Positions 7,463-16,510 of a DNA stretch of 64,000 nt are shown one piece after another. This DNA comes from Rhizobium sp. ZPR4. Its GTDB lineage: Bacteria > Pseudomonadota > Alphaproteobacteria > Rhizobiales > Rhizobiaceae. The stretch spans positions 1,860,001 to 1,924,000 of the forward strand of contig NZ_CP157967.1 of the NCBI RefSeq assembly GCF_040215725.1. The letters run 5' to 3'. Every line of letters begins with the position of its first letter. The stretch's first letter is position 1. The translations under genes were made by a program, and so were the position numbers. Under the pieces are notes generated by a model. That model was not told the DNA's origin, did no database searches, and saw nothing but the letters and a program-made list of their open reading frames with translations.

Positions 7463-7675
7463 ATGATCCGTAAACATTCCGCGACGCTGCATGGCCATCG
7501 CACAAGCTTTTCCCTTGAAGATGCCTTCTGGACAGAACTGAAGGCTATCGCCAACGTGCGTGGCACGTCGCTCGCAGCGCTGATCTCCGAGATCGACGAC
7601 GGGCGCGAAGCCGGCAGCAATCTCTCCTCCGCACTCCGCCTCTATGTCCTCAAATGGCTGAAGGATCGCAACTAA
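7463..7675 (+). CDS. Ribbon-helix-helix domain protein
   Basis: 70 residues, a stand-alone ribbon-helix-helix domain of the alphaproteobacterial type often found beside sspB/DUF4169. Seen: the beta strand HGHRTSFSLEDAFW followed by ELKAIANVRGTSLAALISEI and a second helix, SNLSSALRLYVLKWL. Such proteins usually dimerise and may bind DNA; no target is evident. ATG 7463 is taken as the start; a TTG 15 bases earlier is possible. It lies about 100 bases after DUF4169 on the same strand and is followed by mosaic repeat copy B. Confidence 0.83.
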   Translation: MIRKHSATLHGHRTSFSLEDAFWTELKAIANVRGTSLAALISEIDDGREAGSNLSSALRLYVLKWLKDRN

Positions 7676-7724
7676 ACGGTTGCACGGGCTCACGACGACC
7701 TAGCGAGCACCTTCACCCATCCAA

Positions 7725-7828
7725 TAGAGCGGTTCAGTTTTTCATGGAATCTCTGAACCGCTCTATCTTTTTGTTTTCACGCAATTCCGGACGGAAAACC
7801 GCTGCGCACTTTTCCTGGAATTGCTCTA
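7725..7828 (-). repeat. Intergenic mosaic repeat, copy B
   Basis: Same element as copy A but inverted. The hairpin at 7725-7765 has 13-base perfect arms, TAGAGCGGTTCAG and CTGAACCGCTCTA. The core, read on the minus strand, contains GCGGTTTTCCGTCCGGAATT as in copy A, and the element ends in GCTCTA at 7823-7828. It lies between the convergent RHH and AsmA genes. The stem sequence differs from copy A while pairing is kept, so structure rather than sequence appears conserved. Confidence 0.87.
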
Positions 7829-7852
7829 GGATCGGCTTCACAATTGCCGAGA

Positions 7853-10800
7853 TTATTGGGCAACTCCCGGCAATTCATTGAAGTTCAAAGGTGCCGTCGT
7901 CTGTGGGGCCGGACCATTGGACGCCGGCGGATGTTGAACTTCGGCCTTGGCTCGCGCATCGGCAGCCGCCTTGGCCTTGGCCGCTTCCTCAGCTGCCTGC
8001 TTGGCACGCGCCTCTTCTTCCGCCTGCTTTTGCGCAGTCGCCTGACGGGCTAGGTCGCGCAGACGTTCTTCTTCCGCACGGCGTTGCTGCTCGATGGCGG
8101 CATCGCGTTGGCGCTGAGCCTCGCGTACGCCTGCCTCATATTTGTAGAGCGCCACCTCGCGCCGCAGTCGCTGCTTTTCAAGCACATTGGCTTGCAGGCG
8201 CTCGACACGCCGGCGTTCGCGCTCGAATGCACGAACCGACAGGAAACTGGTGACGTCGGTGACATCCATCGTCCGGCCAGGTGCGGCCAGCGGTCCGGCG
8301 AAATCGAGGCGCAACGCCGGTTCCGCCCCGCTCTGCGCTTCGGCACCGGCGTTGAAATCGATGCCGAGAGACCCGCGCATACGCTCATCCGGCAGACTGA
8401 TTTCGGCATTGCCCGAGAGCTTTGCCAGATCGTTGCTGGCTGCAATATTGGTCGCACGCGCGACGCCTGTGGAGATATTGAAGGGTATGGTCGTCGCCGG
8501 AAGGACCGCCTCGCCATTGTTGAGCAGCGTCTGCACGATCGGCAGCACCTTGGCGGCAGTGATATCGCCCTGGATCTGATCCGTCGCCGAGAGAAGCGGC
8601 GGCAGGACAGAGAGATTGAGGCCACGCACATGCGTCTCGCCAAGTTTCATTTCGCCCGAACCGCTGGCATTGGCCGCAAGGTCGGCAATGCTCTTGCCGC
8701 TCGCTTCGGCATTCATCGCAAGACCGAAGCGACCGCTGGCAAGCGGCGCTCCGTCGCGCTGCCAGGCGACCGCGGCAAGATCGCCATTGGCGAGGTTGAG
8801 CTTCGTCTGCAGCAGGCCGGTACCGTCCGAATTGGCGAACATTGCGCTTCCGGTCAGCGTGCCGCCGTTCCAGCCGCCCGTCAGATCGTTAAGCCGCAAT
8901 TCCTCGCCCTTATAGGCGGCATTGGCGGTGAAATTCGAAATGGGACCGAATATGCCGGGCCACACTTGCTTTGCGGAAAGCTTGACGCCGATATCCATCC
9001 CGCTGAAGGCAGGTAGGCCGAGCTTATCCTGGTTAAGAGCGCCCGTTTTCGGATCGCTCATCGCCCCGTAGATGGCTTCCGCCAGCCAATCGAGATCCGC
9101 CTTGTCGAGCGACAGTTCACCTGATGCCTTGAGGTTCGGGGCTTTCCGATCGACGGTCAGTGTGCCGGACATGTTGTTGTCGGCAAACAGCCCTTTCATG
9201 TCGGAAAACACGATCTTGTCCGGGCTCAGCGCGGCATTGGCCTGGAACTTGACCGGCAAACCGGCGCCCGTCTGCGGGATGCCGATGCCGTTCATCACGA
9301 AATAGGGATCGATGTCAGCGCTTTCGAGCGATAGCGCTATGTTGCCATTGAGGAAGGTAGCAGGACGGACATCCACCTTGCCGTTTGCGGTGAACGATGT
9401 CTTGTCGGTCGCAAAGGTGAGAGCGGCGTCGGCCGGATCGGTACCGCTTGCTGACACTTTCAACGTCAAACGACCATTCGCATCGGCTTCAACAGGCAAC
9501 GGATCGAGACCAGCCTGGCCGAACAGGATCGACGTCACCGAATTTTCGAGCGTTCCCTCCAGGGTCGTGGTGCCCTTGCCCGTGAAAGCGGAGAGATCGG
9601 ACATGCGATAATCGAAATTGACGCGGCTGCCGTTGGAAACGCCCGCAAGCGTCACCGTCAGCGCATTGTCCTGATCGCCGCCGAGCGTCACTGCGCCGCG
9701 AAGGGCGGTGTTTCCATACCATGCGGCATTGCGCACCAGTCGGTCCATGACGGGATGGTGCGGCAGATGCTGGCGTAGCATTTCGAAGAATGGCCCCGGA
9801 TCGGCAGCCTTGAAGGTGATCTCGCCCGATCCCTTGTAGTCGGAAGGCGAACCGTCGGCGCGGCCGGTTGCGGTGATCTCAGCGCCGGCAACATTGCGCA
9901 CCGAAAGCTTGTCGAGCGTCAGAGCGCCGTCGGCCACAGAAAATGAGGTATCGACATTATCGGCCGGCACGCCGAAAGCCATGAATTTTCCGGCCTGCAG
10001 ATGCGCCGTGATCCGATGATCGAAGAGGGATTCTCCGCTATCCTGGCCGGTGAAGAGCCCGGTCAGTGCCCTCAGCGCGTCAAGGTCGAGGGCATCGCCG
10101 GTCAGGTCGACGGCAAGCTTTGGCGGCGCCTTGTCTGTCCCGCTTTGGCGATCGATCCGGCCTTTCAGCGTGGCCGAACCGATTGCAACCTCGAGGTTTT
10201 CGAAGCGCTGCTCGTCATGTTGCAGGCTGACATCGGCGGAGAAGCCGGCCTGGCGCAGCTGTCGGATCGACGGATCGACGGACCCCACAAGCCATGATGC
10301 CAATCCTGAGGGCTGGTTGGACGCGACGACCAAGTTGCCGATGAAATTCGGCTCGCCTCGCAGCATGAGATTGCCCCGCGCCTCGACCTGCGTGCGTCCA
10401 GGCATCATGCCGATCGCATGATCTATCTTCCATCCCGTTCCCGCCGGCTCAAGATCGAGTTGCACGTCGCGTATGGTGGTGTCGCCCGCCACGATCGCCG
10501 GCAGCCGGAACGTCGCCTTGCCGGGAACCTGCGGCACCGGAATCTCGGCGGCGATCGCGATCAGGCTGTTCAGGCGCTGACGCGCCGAGATTGCCGGGTT
10601 GCGATTGGTCTTGCCGTTGGTGCCCTTGTTGTTGCCGAGACGATTGACGTCGATCTGCTGGCCATCGGCCGTCAGCAGGAATTCCGGCTTGGAGCCAGTA
10701 TCGAGCGTCGCCTCGCCGGTGACGACGTAGGGATCGTCATCGGCACCGACTTCGAGGCGATATTCGGGGACGCGAATGCGGTCATTCGTCAGCTCAAAAC

Positions 10801-11590
10801 GGCCCTTGATGCGTGGCTGCGCCTTCTGATCGGCGGAATCATGGGCCTGCTTGTCGTTGACGCCGGCCGTGAAGGAACCCATGTAATCGGGCTTGCTGTT
10901 GACCAGCTTCAACTCGCCGTCGAGATCGACATTAAGCGGATGGCGGTCCGGCATCAGCCGGGTGCGGACGCGCAGGACGCCGTTGTCATCGGGCTGGCTG
11001 CTGGAAACGGTGAAATTGCCATGTTCGTTGTCGAGGGCCGCGTCGCCCTCGATACGCCATGGGCCGGCAAGCGATCTCGCCGACATCTGGGCGTTCAAGC
11101 CCGTGACATGCCGGGTCCTGCCCGTTTGCTCGTCGATGAAGAGAATATCGCCGTCTTCGACGTGAACGCTTTCGAGCACAACGGACTTTGCAGGAATTTC
11201 CGGCAAGCTCCCGCGCATCCAGTCGAGCGTACCGTCCTTCAGCAGCCGAAGCCGCACTTTGGGCTTGGATACCCGCATGTCGAAGATCAGCGCTTCGCCG
11301 GAAAGGAAAGGCGCGAGTTCCGCATCCATGGAGAATTCGGCGATCTGCACCAGCGGCGTACCATCGGCCTCCTGGCCGACACGGACATCGTGCAGCGTCA
11401 CCGACGGGAACGGCAGGAGCCGGGCATCCACGGTGCCATGAACGGTCACCTTCTTGCCGATGATGCGGCTCGCCTGATCCTCGAAATTCTTGCGAAAATC
11501 GGTCCAGTCTATGAAGAGCGGAGCAAGCAGCGCCACGAATAGCACCACCACAAGCAATCCACCCAGAAAAACCAGGACCCTACCTAACAA
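7853..11590 (-). CDS. AsmA family protein (inner-membrane anchored, outer-membrane biogenesis)
   Basis: 1245 residues. An N-terminal membrane anchor (LVFLGGLLVVVLFVALLAPLF) is followed by the AsmA signature IDWTDFRKNFEDQASRIIGK and VHGTVDARLLPFPSVTL. A long repeat-rich beta region and the AsmA C-terminal domain (SGEMKLGETHVRGLNLSVLP) follow. After about residue 1110 comes a charged Arg/Glu/Ala-rich coiled coil (RERRRVERL, AEEEARAKQAAEEAAKAKAA) and a short Pro-rich tail. AsmA-like proteins are thought to span the periplasm and help phospholipid or outer-membrane homeostasis. The start at 11590 is TTG, with GGAG 11 bases upstream; it gives a natural signal anchor. Promoter region 11591-11837 shows no obvious motif. 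Confidence 0.88.
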   Translation of the reverse strand: MLGRVLVFLGGLLVVVLFVALLAPLFIDWTDFRKNFEDQASRIIGKKVTVHGTVDARLLPFPSVTLHDVRVGQEADGTPLVQIAEFSMDAELAPFLSGEALIFDMRVSKPKVRLRLLKDGTLDWMRGSLPEIPAKSVVLESVHVEDGDILFIDEQTGRTRHVTGLNAQMSARSLAGPWRIEGDAALDNEHGNFTVSSSQPDDNGVLRVRTRLMPDRHPLNVDLDGELKLVNSKPDYMGSFTAGVNDKQAHDSADQKAQPRIKGRFELTNDRIRVPEYRLEVGADDDPYVVTGEATLDTGSKPEFLLTADGQQIDVNRLGNNKGTNGKTNRNPAISARQRLNSLIAIAAEIPVPQVPGKATFRLPAIVAGDTTIRDVQLDLEPAGTGWKIDHAIGMMPGRTQVEARGNLMLRGEPNFIGNLVVASNQPSGLASWLVGSVDPSIRQLRQAGFSADVSLQHDEQRFENLEVAIGSATLKGRIDRQSGTDKAPPKLAVDLTGDALDLDALRALTGLFTGQDSGESLFDHRITAHLQAGKFMAFGVPADNVDTSFSVADGALTLDKLSVRNVAGAEITATGRADGSPSDYKGSGEITFKAADPGPFFEMLRQHLPHHPVMDRLVRNAAWYGNTALRGAVTLGGDQDNALTVTLAGVSNGSRVNFDYRMSDLSAFTGKGTTTLEGTLENSVTSILFGQAGLDPLPVEADANGRLTLKVSASGTDPADAALTFATDKTSFTANGKVDVRPATFLNGNIALSLESADIDPYFVMNGIGIPQTGAGLPVKFQANAALSPDKIVFSDMKGLFADNNMSGTLTVDRKAPNLKASGELSLDKADLDWLAEAIYGAMSDPKTGALNQDKLGLPAFSGMDIGVKLSAKQVWPGIFGPISNFTANAAYKGEELRLNDLTGGWNGGTLTGSAMFANSDGTGLLQTKLNLANGDLAAVAWQRDGAPLASGRFGLAMNAEASGKSIADLAANASGSGEMKLGETHVRGLNLSVLPPLLSATDQIQGDITAAKVLPIVQTLLNNGEAVLPATTIPFNISTGVARATNIAASNDLAKLSGNAEISLPDERMRGSLGIDFNAGAEAQSGAEPALRLDFAGPLAAPGRTMDVTDVTSFLSVRAFERERRRVERLQANVLEKQRLRREVALYKYEAGVREAQRQRDAAIEQQRRAEEERLRDLARQATAQKQAEEEARAKQAAEEAAKAKAAADARAKAEVQHPPASNGPAPQTTAPLNFNELPGVAQ

Positions 11591-11837
11591 CGCGTATCGT
11601 CTCCAATCTTCATTCCCAACATATGCAGGTGTCGCTTATCAGAGCGCATACACGGCATAACCTAGAATATGCACAGTTCTACCCGATCCCTGCTGATGAC
11701 AGCAGCTCTTTTTAAGAGGTATGCCACCCATCTAGCGTATGCATGTGGCTTTTCATGACAAAAACCGGAAAAGTGCGGCTGCAGCCTAGCGCCATTCGCG
11801 CCTGTAGCAAGCCAAGATCATGAAAATATTCCATCTT

Positions 11838-13250
11838 TCAGTGCCTGCGGAATATTTTCCCCGGATTGAAAATGGCATCCGGATCGAGCGACTCCTTGAT
11901 CTGACGCATCAGATCGACCGCATCGCCAAGTTCCTGCTCGAGAAATGCCATCTTTCCCTGTCCTATCCCATGTTCGCCCGTGCATGTGCCATCCATGGCG
12001 AGTGCACGCGCATTGAGACGCGCGACGAAATCCTCGACAACGACGATGCCCTCCGGCGTCTTATCATCAAACAGGACGAGCACATGGAAATTGCCGTCAC
12101 CGGCATGGCCGACGATGGGTGCCAGTAGGCCATGCGCCTCGATATCGGCCTGGGTTTTCGCGACGCATTCGGCAAGTCGCGAGATCGGCACACAGACGTC
12201 AGTCGACAGGGCAGCCAGTTCCGGCGCCAGCGCGCGGCATGCCCAATAGGCATCGTGACGAGCCTTCCAGAGCTTGTTGCGCTCTTCCGCATTGCTTGTC
12301 CAAAGGAATTCGCCGCCGCCGCATTCCGCCGCGATCTCGGCAAATTGCGCCGATTGCAATGCAACTGTCTCGTCGGTGCCGTGAAACTCGAGAAAAAGCG
12401 TCGGCTTCTCGTCGTAGCTCAGGCCGGAATAGCGGTTGCAGGCCCGCATCTGCATGGCATCGAGCAACTCGATGCGAGCGACGGGAACGCCCATCTGGAT
12501 CGTCATGATGACGGCATCGCAAGCCGATTTGATATCCGGAAAGGCGCAGGCGCCGCCGGCGATCTTCTGCGGAATGCCCTGCAGACGCAGCGTGACCGAG
12601 GTCAACACGCCAAGCGTGCCCTCGGCGCCGACGAAAAGTCGCGTCAGATCGTAACCGGCGGATGACTTCTTCGCCCGTCGAGCCGTGCGGATTTCCTCGC
12701 CATTGGCAGTCACCACGGTCACGGACAGCACATTGTCCTTCATCGTGCCGTAGCGCACGGCATTGGTGCCCGATGCCCGCGTCGATGCCATGCCGCCGAT
12801 CGAGGCATTGGCGCCCGGATCGATCGGGAAAAACAGACCGGTGTCACGCAGATAGGTGTTAAGCTGCTCGCGGGTAACGCCGGGCTCGACCGTGCAATCC
12901 AGATCCTCTGCATTGACTTCGAGAATGCGGCTCATGCGGCTGAGATCGATGGAAATGCCACCTTGCGGCGCATTCACCTGCCCTTCGAGCGAAGATCCCG
13001 TGCCGAAGGGAATGACCGGAACCTTGTGTTCGGCGCAAGCCTTGACGACGGCCTGCACGTCCTCGCTCGTTTCGGCAAAGACCACGCCGTCCGGGAGCTG
13101 AGCTGGAATATAGGTCGTCGTGTGGGCATGCTGGGCGCGAAAACTTTCACCGGTCTGGAAGCGCTCTCCGAAAGCCTGTTTGAGAATGCCGAGAACGGCC
13201 GCTATCCCCGCCTCGTTACGTGCTCCCGCCTTCGCATCAGCCAGAACCAT
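11838..13250 (-). CDS. FAD-binding 2-hydroxyacid oxidase (D-lactate dehydrogenase / GlcD type)
   Basis: 470 residues. The FAD-binding (PCMH/FAD_binding_4) domain at about 50-230 contains VPVIPFGTGSSLEGQV, FPIDPGANASIGGMAST and GYDLTRLFVGAEGTLGV. The C-terminal FAD-oxidase domain ends with VGHAGDGNFHVL and CTGEHGIGQGKMAFLEQE. These fit D-lactate dehydrogenase (cytochrome) or the glycolate oxidase GlcD subunit. No glcE or glcF is adjacent, which favours the single-subunit D-lactate-type enzyme (inference). Single gene, divergent from the ABC transporter operon. Confidence 0.9.
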   Translation of the reverse strand: MVLADAKAGARNEAGIAAVLGILKQAFGERFQTGESFRAQHAHTTTYIPAQLPDGVVFAETSEDVQAVVKACAEHKVPVIPFGTGSSLEGQVNAPQGGISIDLSRMSRILEVNAEDLDCTVEPGVTREQLNTYLRDTGLFFPIDPGANASIGGMASTRASGTNAVRYGTMKDNVLSVTVVTANGEEIRTARRAKKSSAGYDLTRLFVGAEGTLGVLTSVTLRLQGIPQKIAGGACAFPDIKSACDAVIMTIQMGVPVARIELLDAMQMRACNRYSGLSYDEKPTLFLEFHGTDETVALQSAQFAEIAAECGGGEFLWTSNAEERNKLWKARHDAYWACRALAPELAALSTDVCVPISRLAECVAKTQADIEAHGLLAPIVGHAGDGNFHVLVLFDDKTPEGIVVVEDFVARLNARALAMDGTCTGEHGIGQGKMAFLEQELGDAVDLMRQIKESLDPDAIFNPGKIFRRH

Positions 13251-13613
13251 AATCCGAATCTCCCATCGCGATCATCGAAGGGCGTTAACCCTTTTATCGG
13301 TTCTATGGGACATCGGCGCGGCGCTGTCCAGTGATGAAAGTCAACCGCGATCGCCGTACTGAGCCATCTCTCAAATCTTTGATCCGAAAGGACCGGAACG
13401 GCTTGGACGCGCGGCAGGCAACCCGCACATTAGACACAGCAAGCAGAAGATTGCCCATTTTTTAAGCGGAATGCCGAGCAAACTGATCGCTAGGGATGAA
13501 CTTCCTCGACACCGAAACCAGAAGCGGCGGAGCTCCGGCATGGTTCCAATGACTGGCACGGGTCTTGCGTTTTGCCTTCCAGCGTTCAAACAGCCCGACT
13601 GGAAGGATATTCG
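13251..13613. other. Intergenic region between FAD oxidase and ABC transporter
   Basis: 363 bases without a credible gene. The clear content is the sigma-54-type promoter at 13554-13568 and the ribosome site GGAAGGA just before the binding-protein start. No palindromic NtrC-type site (TGCACC/GGTGCA) was recognised upstream of it. Confidence 0.6.
13554..13568 (+). promoter_or_regulatory. Sigma-54 (RpoN) type promoter
   Basis: TGGCACG at 13554-13560, GGTC, then TTGC at 13565-13568 matches the -24/-12 consensus TGGCACG-N4-TTGC exactly. Expected transcription start is near 13580, giving a leader of about 34 bases before the binding-protein ATG at 13614. This would place the ABC transporter under RpoN with an activator such as NtrC. 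Confidence 0.72.
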
Positions 13614-14408
13614 ATGAAGCGCAGACAATTGCTCACGGCACTCGGCATTGCGATGCTTGCGGTGGGGTCCCTTTCCACCCCGCACGCAGCTCGGGCGGAT
13701 GCCCTGAGCGACATAACCTCGCGCGGCACGATCCGCGTCGCCGTTCCGCAGGACTTCCCCCCCTTCGGCAGCGTCGGCACCGATATGGCGCCCATGGGCT
13801 ATGACATCGACATGGCAAACCTGATCGGCGAAAAGCTTGGGGTGAAGACGGAGCTTGTCCCCGTCACCAGCGCCAACCGCATTCCCTATCTGCAGACGAA
13901 CAAGGTCGATCTGGTGATTTCAAGCCTCGGCAAGAATCCGGATCGCGAAAAGGTCATCGATTTCTCTGACGCCTACGCACCCTTCTTCAACGGCGTCTTC
14001 GGTCCCAGCGATGTGGCGGCGGCGAAGCCGGAAGACCTTTCCGGCAAGACGATCGGCGTCACCCGCGGCGCGATCGAGGATCTGGCGCTTTCCAAAGTCG
14101 CGCCGCAGGATGCGACGATCAAGCGCTATGAAGATAATAACGGCACCATCTCCGCCTTCCTGTCCGGACAAGTCCAGCTGGTTGCGACCGGCAATGTCGT
14201 CGCGGCAGCCATTCTCGCCAAGAACCCGCCGAAGAAGCCGGAGATGAAATTCCTCATCACCAACTCGCCCTGCTTCATCGGCCTGAACAAGAGCGAGGCG
14301 GCGCTGCAGAAGAAGGTCGATGAGATCATCGCCGCCGCCAAGGCGGATGGGACGCTCAACAAGATATCGCAGAAGTGGCTGGGCGCTGACCTGCCGGCCA
14401 GCTTCTGA
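13614..14408 (+). CDS. Amino-acid ABC transporter, periplasmic substrate-binding protein
   Basis: 264 residues, family 3 solute-binding protein. A signal peptide at about 1-28 (MKRRQLLTALGIAMLAVGSL, cleavage after AARA) precedes the mature domain ITSRGTIRVAVPQDFPPFGS. Family segments include GYDIDMANLIGEKLG, SSLGKNPDREKVIDFS and the C-terminal ADGTLNKISQKWLG. It captures a polar amino acid or related compound in the periplasm and feeds the two permeases and ATPase that follow. ATG 13614 has GGAAGGA upstream. First gene of the operon behind a sigma-54-type promoter. Confidence 0.92.
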   Translation: MKRRQLLTALGIAMLAVGSLSTPHAARADALSDITSRGTIRVAVPQDFPPFGSVGTDMAPMGYDIDMANLIGEKLGVKTELVPVTSANRIPYLQTNKVDLVISSLGKNPDREKVIDFSDAYAPFFNGVFGPSDVAAAKPEDLSGKTIGVTRGAIEDLALSKVAPQDATIKRYEDNNGTISAFLSGQVQLVATGNVVAAAILAKNPPKKPEMKFLITNSPCFIGLNKSEAALQKKVDEIIAAAKADGTLNKISQKWLGADLPASF

Positions 14409-14472
14409 TCAACGCAGGATCGATCGCGCCGTCATCCGGCGGCGTGGATCGGTCAGAGCGAGGCTTCCTCCC

Positions 14473-15144
14473 ATGCGCTATCATTTCGATTTCGGCTGGC
14501 TCGCCGAATACTATCCCACGCTGGTCAAGGGCGTTCTCGTCACGGTGGAGCTGACCCTTATCGGTGCCGTGCTTGGCATCGCTCTCGGCATCGCCTGCGC
14601 CTGGGCGCGCGCGCTCGGTCCTGGCTGGCTCAAGCCCTTCGTCGCAGCTTATGTCGAACTCATCCGCAACACGCCGTTCCTGATACAGCTCTTCTTCATC
14701 TTCTTCGGCCTGCCCGGTATCGGCGTCCAGATGAACGAGATGACCGCCGCCAATCTCGCCATGGTCATCAATCTTGGCGCCTATAGCTGCGAGATCATCC
14801 GCGCCGGCATCCAGGCGACGCCTCGTGGCCAGTTCGAAGCCGGCGCCAGCCTTGCTATGACCCGGTTCGAGACCTTCCGGCATGTCGTCCTCGTGCCATC
14901 GCTGCAACGCATCTGGCCGGCGCTGTCATCGCAAGTCGTCATCGTCATGCTTGGCTCCTCCGTCGTCTCGCAGATCGCCGCCGAAGATCTGACCTTCGCG
15001 GCAAACTTCATCCAGTCGCGCTCCTTCCGCGCCTTCGAAGCCTACTTCGTATCGACGGCGATCTACCTCGCGCTCGCGATCCTGCTCAGGCAAGTGCTTG
15101 CGGCCGTGGGTACGTTGATCTTTCCACGCAGGGTCCGCCAATGA
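14473..15144 (+). CDS. Amino-acid ABC transporter permease 1
   Basis: 223 residues, His/Glu/Gln-type permease with about five membrane segments (LVTVELTLIGAVLGIALGIA at the N-terminus). The EAA loop that contacts the ATPase is FEAGASLAMTRFETFRHVVL; NTPFLIQLFFIFFGLP is the family's N-terminal signature. The start MRYHFDFGW at 14473 is preferred; upstream in-frame codons read through non-coding-like sequence. Its TGA overlaps the next ATG (ATGA at 15141-15144), showing coupling. Confidence 0.91.
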   Translation: MRYHFDFGWLAEYYPTLVKGVLVTVELTLIGAVLGIALGIACAWARALGPGWLKPFVAAYVELIRNTPFLIQLFFIFFGLPGIGVQMNEMTAANLAMVINLGAYSCEIIRAGIQATPRGQFEAGASLAMTRFETFRHVVLVPSLQRIWPALSSQVVIVMLGSSVVSQIAAEDLTFAANFIQSRSFRAFEAYFVSTAIYLALAILLRQVLAAVGTLIFPRRVRQ

Positions 15145-15800
15145 TCCAGTTCACCACCTGGGATATTCTGCGCGGCCTGCTAATGGCGACGCGCTGGACG
15201 ATCCTCCTCTCGCTCGTCTCTTTCGCCGGCGGCGCCATCGTCGGCGCGATCCTGCTGTTCCTGCGCATCGGCAAGGCAAAGGCCGGTCGCGTCGCCGTCA
15301 GATATTTCGTCGAGCTGTTTCAGGGCACTCCGCTGCTGATGCAGCTCTTCCTGGCCTTCTTCGGTCTCGGCCTGTTCGGCATCGACGTGCCGGCCTGGCT
15401 GGCTGCGGGCGCCGCACTCACCCTCTGGTCGGCTGCTTTCCTCACCGAAATCTGGCGCGGCTGCGTCGAGGCGGTCGCCAAAGGGCAATGGGAGGCCTCC
15501 GCCAGCCTCGGCATGGGTTATATCCAGCAGATGCGCCACGTGATCCTGCCGCAGGCACTGCGCATCGCCGTGCCGCCGACGGTCGGCTTTTCCGTGCAGG
15601 TGGTCAAAGGCACGGCCCTCACCTCGATCATCGGCTTCGTCGAATTGTCGAAGGCCGGCACCGTCATCACCAATGCGACCTTCCAGCCATTCACCGTCTA
15701 CGGCTTCGTCGCCCTCATCTATTTCGCCCTGTGCTGGCCGCTGTCGAAAAGCAGCCAGATTCTGGAGAGGAAGCTCAATGTCGCTCATCGAAATCACTGA
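15141..15800 (+). CDS. Amino-acid ABC transporter permease 2
   Basis: 219 residues, second permease of the heterodimeric channel. It has the family segment VELFQGTPLLMQLFLAFFGL and an EAA loop, WEASASLGMGYIQQMRHVIL. About five membrane helices are evident. It starts inside the stop of permease 1, and its end overlaps the ATPase start by 23 bases, so the four genes form a tight operon. Confidence 0.91.
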   Translation: MIQFTTWDILRGLLMATRWTILLSLVSFAGGAIVGAILLFLRIGKAKAGRVAVRYFVELFQGTPLLMQLFLAFFGLGLFGIDVPAWLAAGAALTLWSAAFLTEIWRGCVEAVAKGQWEASASLGMGYIQQMRHVILPQALRIAVPPTVGFSVQVVKGTALTSIIGFVELSKAGTVITNATFQPFTVYGFVALIYFALCWPLSKSSQILERKLNVAHRNH

Positions 15801-16503
15801 AGTCCGCAAGAGCTTTGGCACCAACGAGGTTCTCAAGGGCATCAACCTCGATGTCGAGCCCGGCGAAGTCATCGCCATCATCGGCAAGAGCGGTTCGGGA
15901 AAATCGACGCTGCTGCGCTGCATCAACGGGCTCGAGACCATCAATGACGGCTCGATCTCGGTGGCCGGCGCGCAGCTTTTGCCGGACGACCTGCACCTGA
16001 AGGCATTGCGGCTGAAGGTCGGCATGATCTTCCAGCAGTTCAATCTCTTCCCGCATCTGAGTGCGGGACGCAACGTCATGCTCTCGCAGATGGTCGTCAA
16101 GAAGACCGCCAGGGCCGAAGCCGAGGCCATGGCGCGACGCATGCTCGACCGCGTCGGCCTTGGGCACAAGTTCGACGCCTATCCGGATGAACTCTCCGGC
16201 GGGCAGCAGCAGCGCGTCGCCATCGCGAGAGCGCTTGCCATGCAGCCGATCGCGCTTCTCTGCGACGAAATCACCTCTGCCTTGGACCCGGAACTAGTCG
16301 CCGAGGTTCTCGCTGTTGTCCGCGAACTGGCAAGCGAAGGCATGACGCTGCTGATGGTGACCCATGAGATGAAATTCGCCCGAGACGTCTGCTCCCGCGT
16401 CGTCTTCATGCACCAGGGCCGCGTGCACGAAATTGGGCCGCCCGGCAAGGTCTTCGCCAATCCGCAGACACCCGAACTCAAGCAGTTTCTGGGTCTTCAC
16501 TGA
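15778..16503 (+). CDS. Amino-acid ABC transporter ATP-binding protein
   Basis: 241 residues. Walker A is GKSGSGKSTLL, the Q-loop is MIFQQFNLFPHL, the signature is ELSGGQQQRVAIARAL, Walker B reads ALLCDEITSALDP and the switch His is in MLLMVTHEM-like LLMVTHEMKFA. All ATPase motifs are intact, as in GlnQ/HisP. ATG 15778 overlaps the end of permease 2. It completes the uptake system begun at 13614 and is convergent with an AraC regulator. Confidence 0.93.
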   Translation: MSLIEITEVRKSFGTNEVLKGINLDVEPGEVIAIIGKSGSGKSTLLRCINGLETINDGSISVAGAQLLPDDLHLKALRLKVGMIFQQFNLFPHLSAGRNVMLSQMVVKKTARAEAEAMARRMLDRVGLGHKFDAYPDELSGGQQQRVAIARALAMQPIALLCDEITSALDPELVAEVLAVVRELASEGMTLLMVTHEMKFARDVCSRVVFMHQGRVHEIGPPGKVFANPQTPELKQFLGLH

Positions 16504-16510
16504 AGAGCGA

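Noticed and set aside
7566..7580. TGGCACG-TCGC-TCGC as a sigma-54 promoter
   Set aside because: Imperfect -12 and inside the ribbon-helix-helix coding sequence.
10418..11542. 374-codon open frame on the plus strand inside the AsmA gene
   Set aside because: Antisense to a clear AsmA coding region with signal anchor and domain motifs; no recognisable family in the shadow frame.
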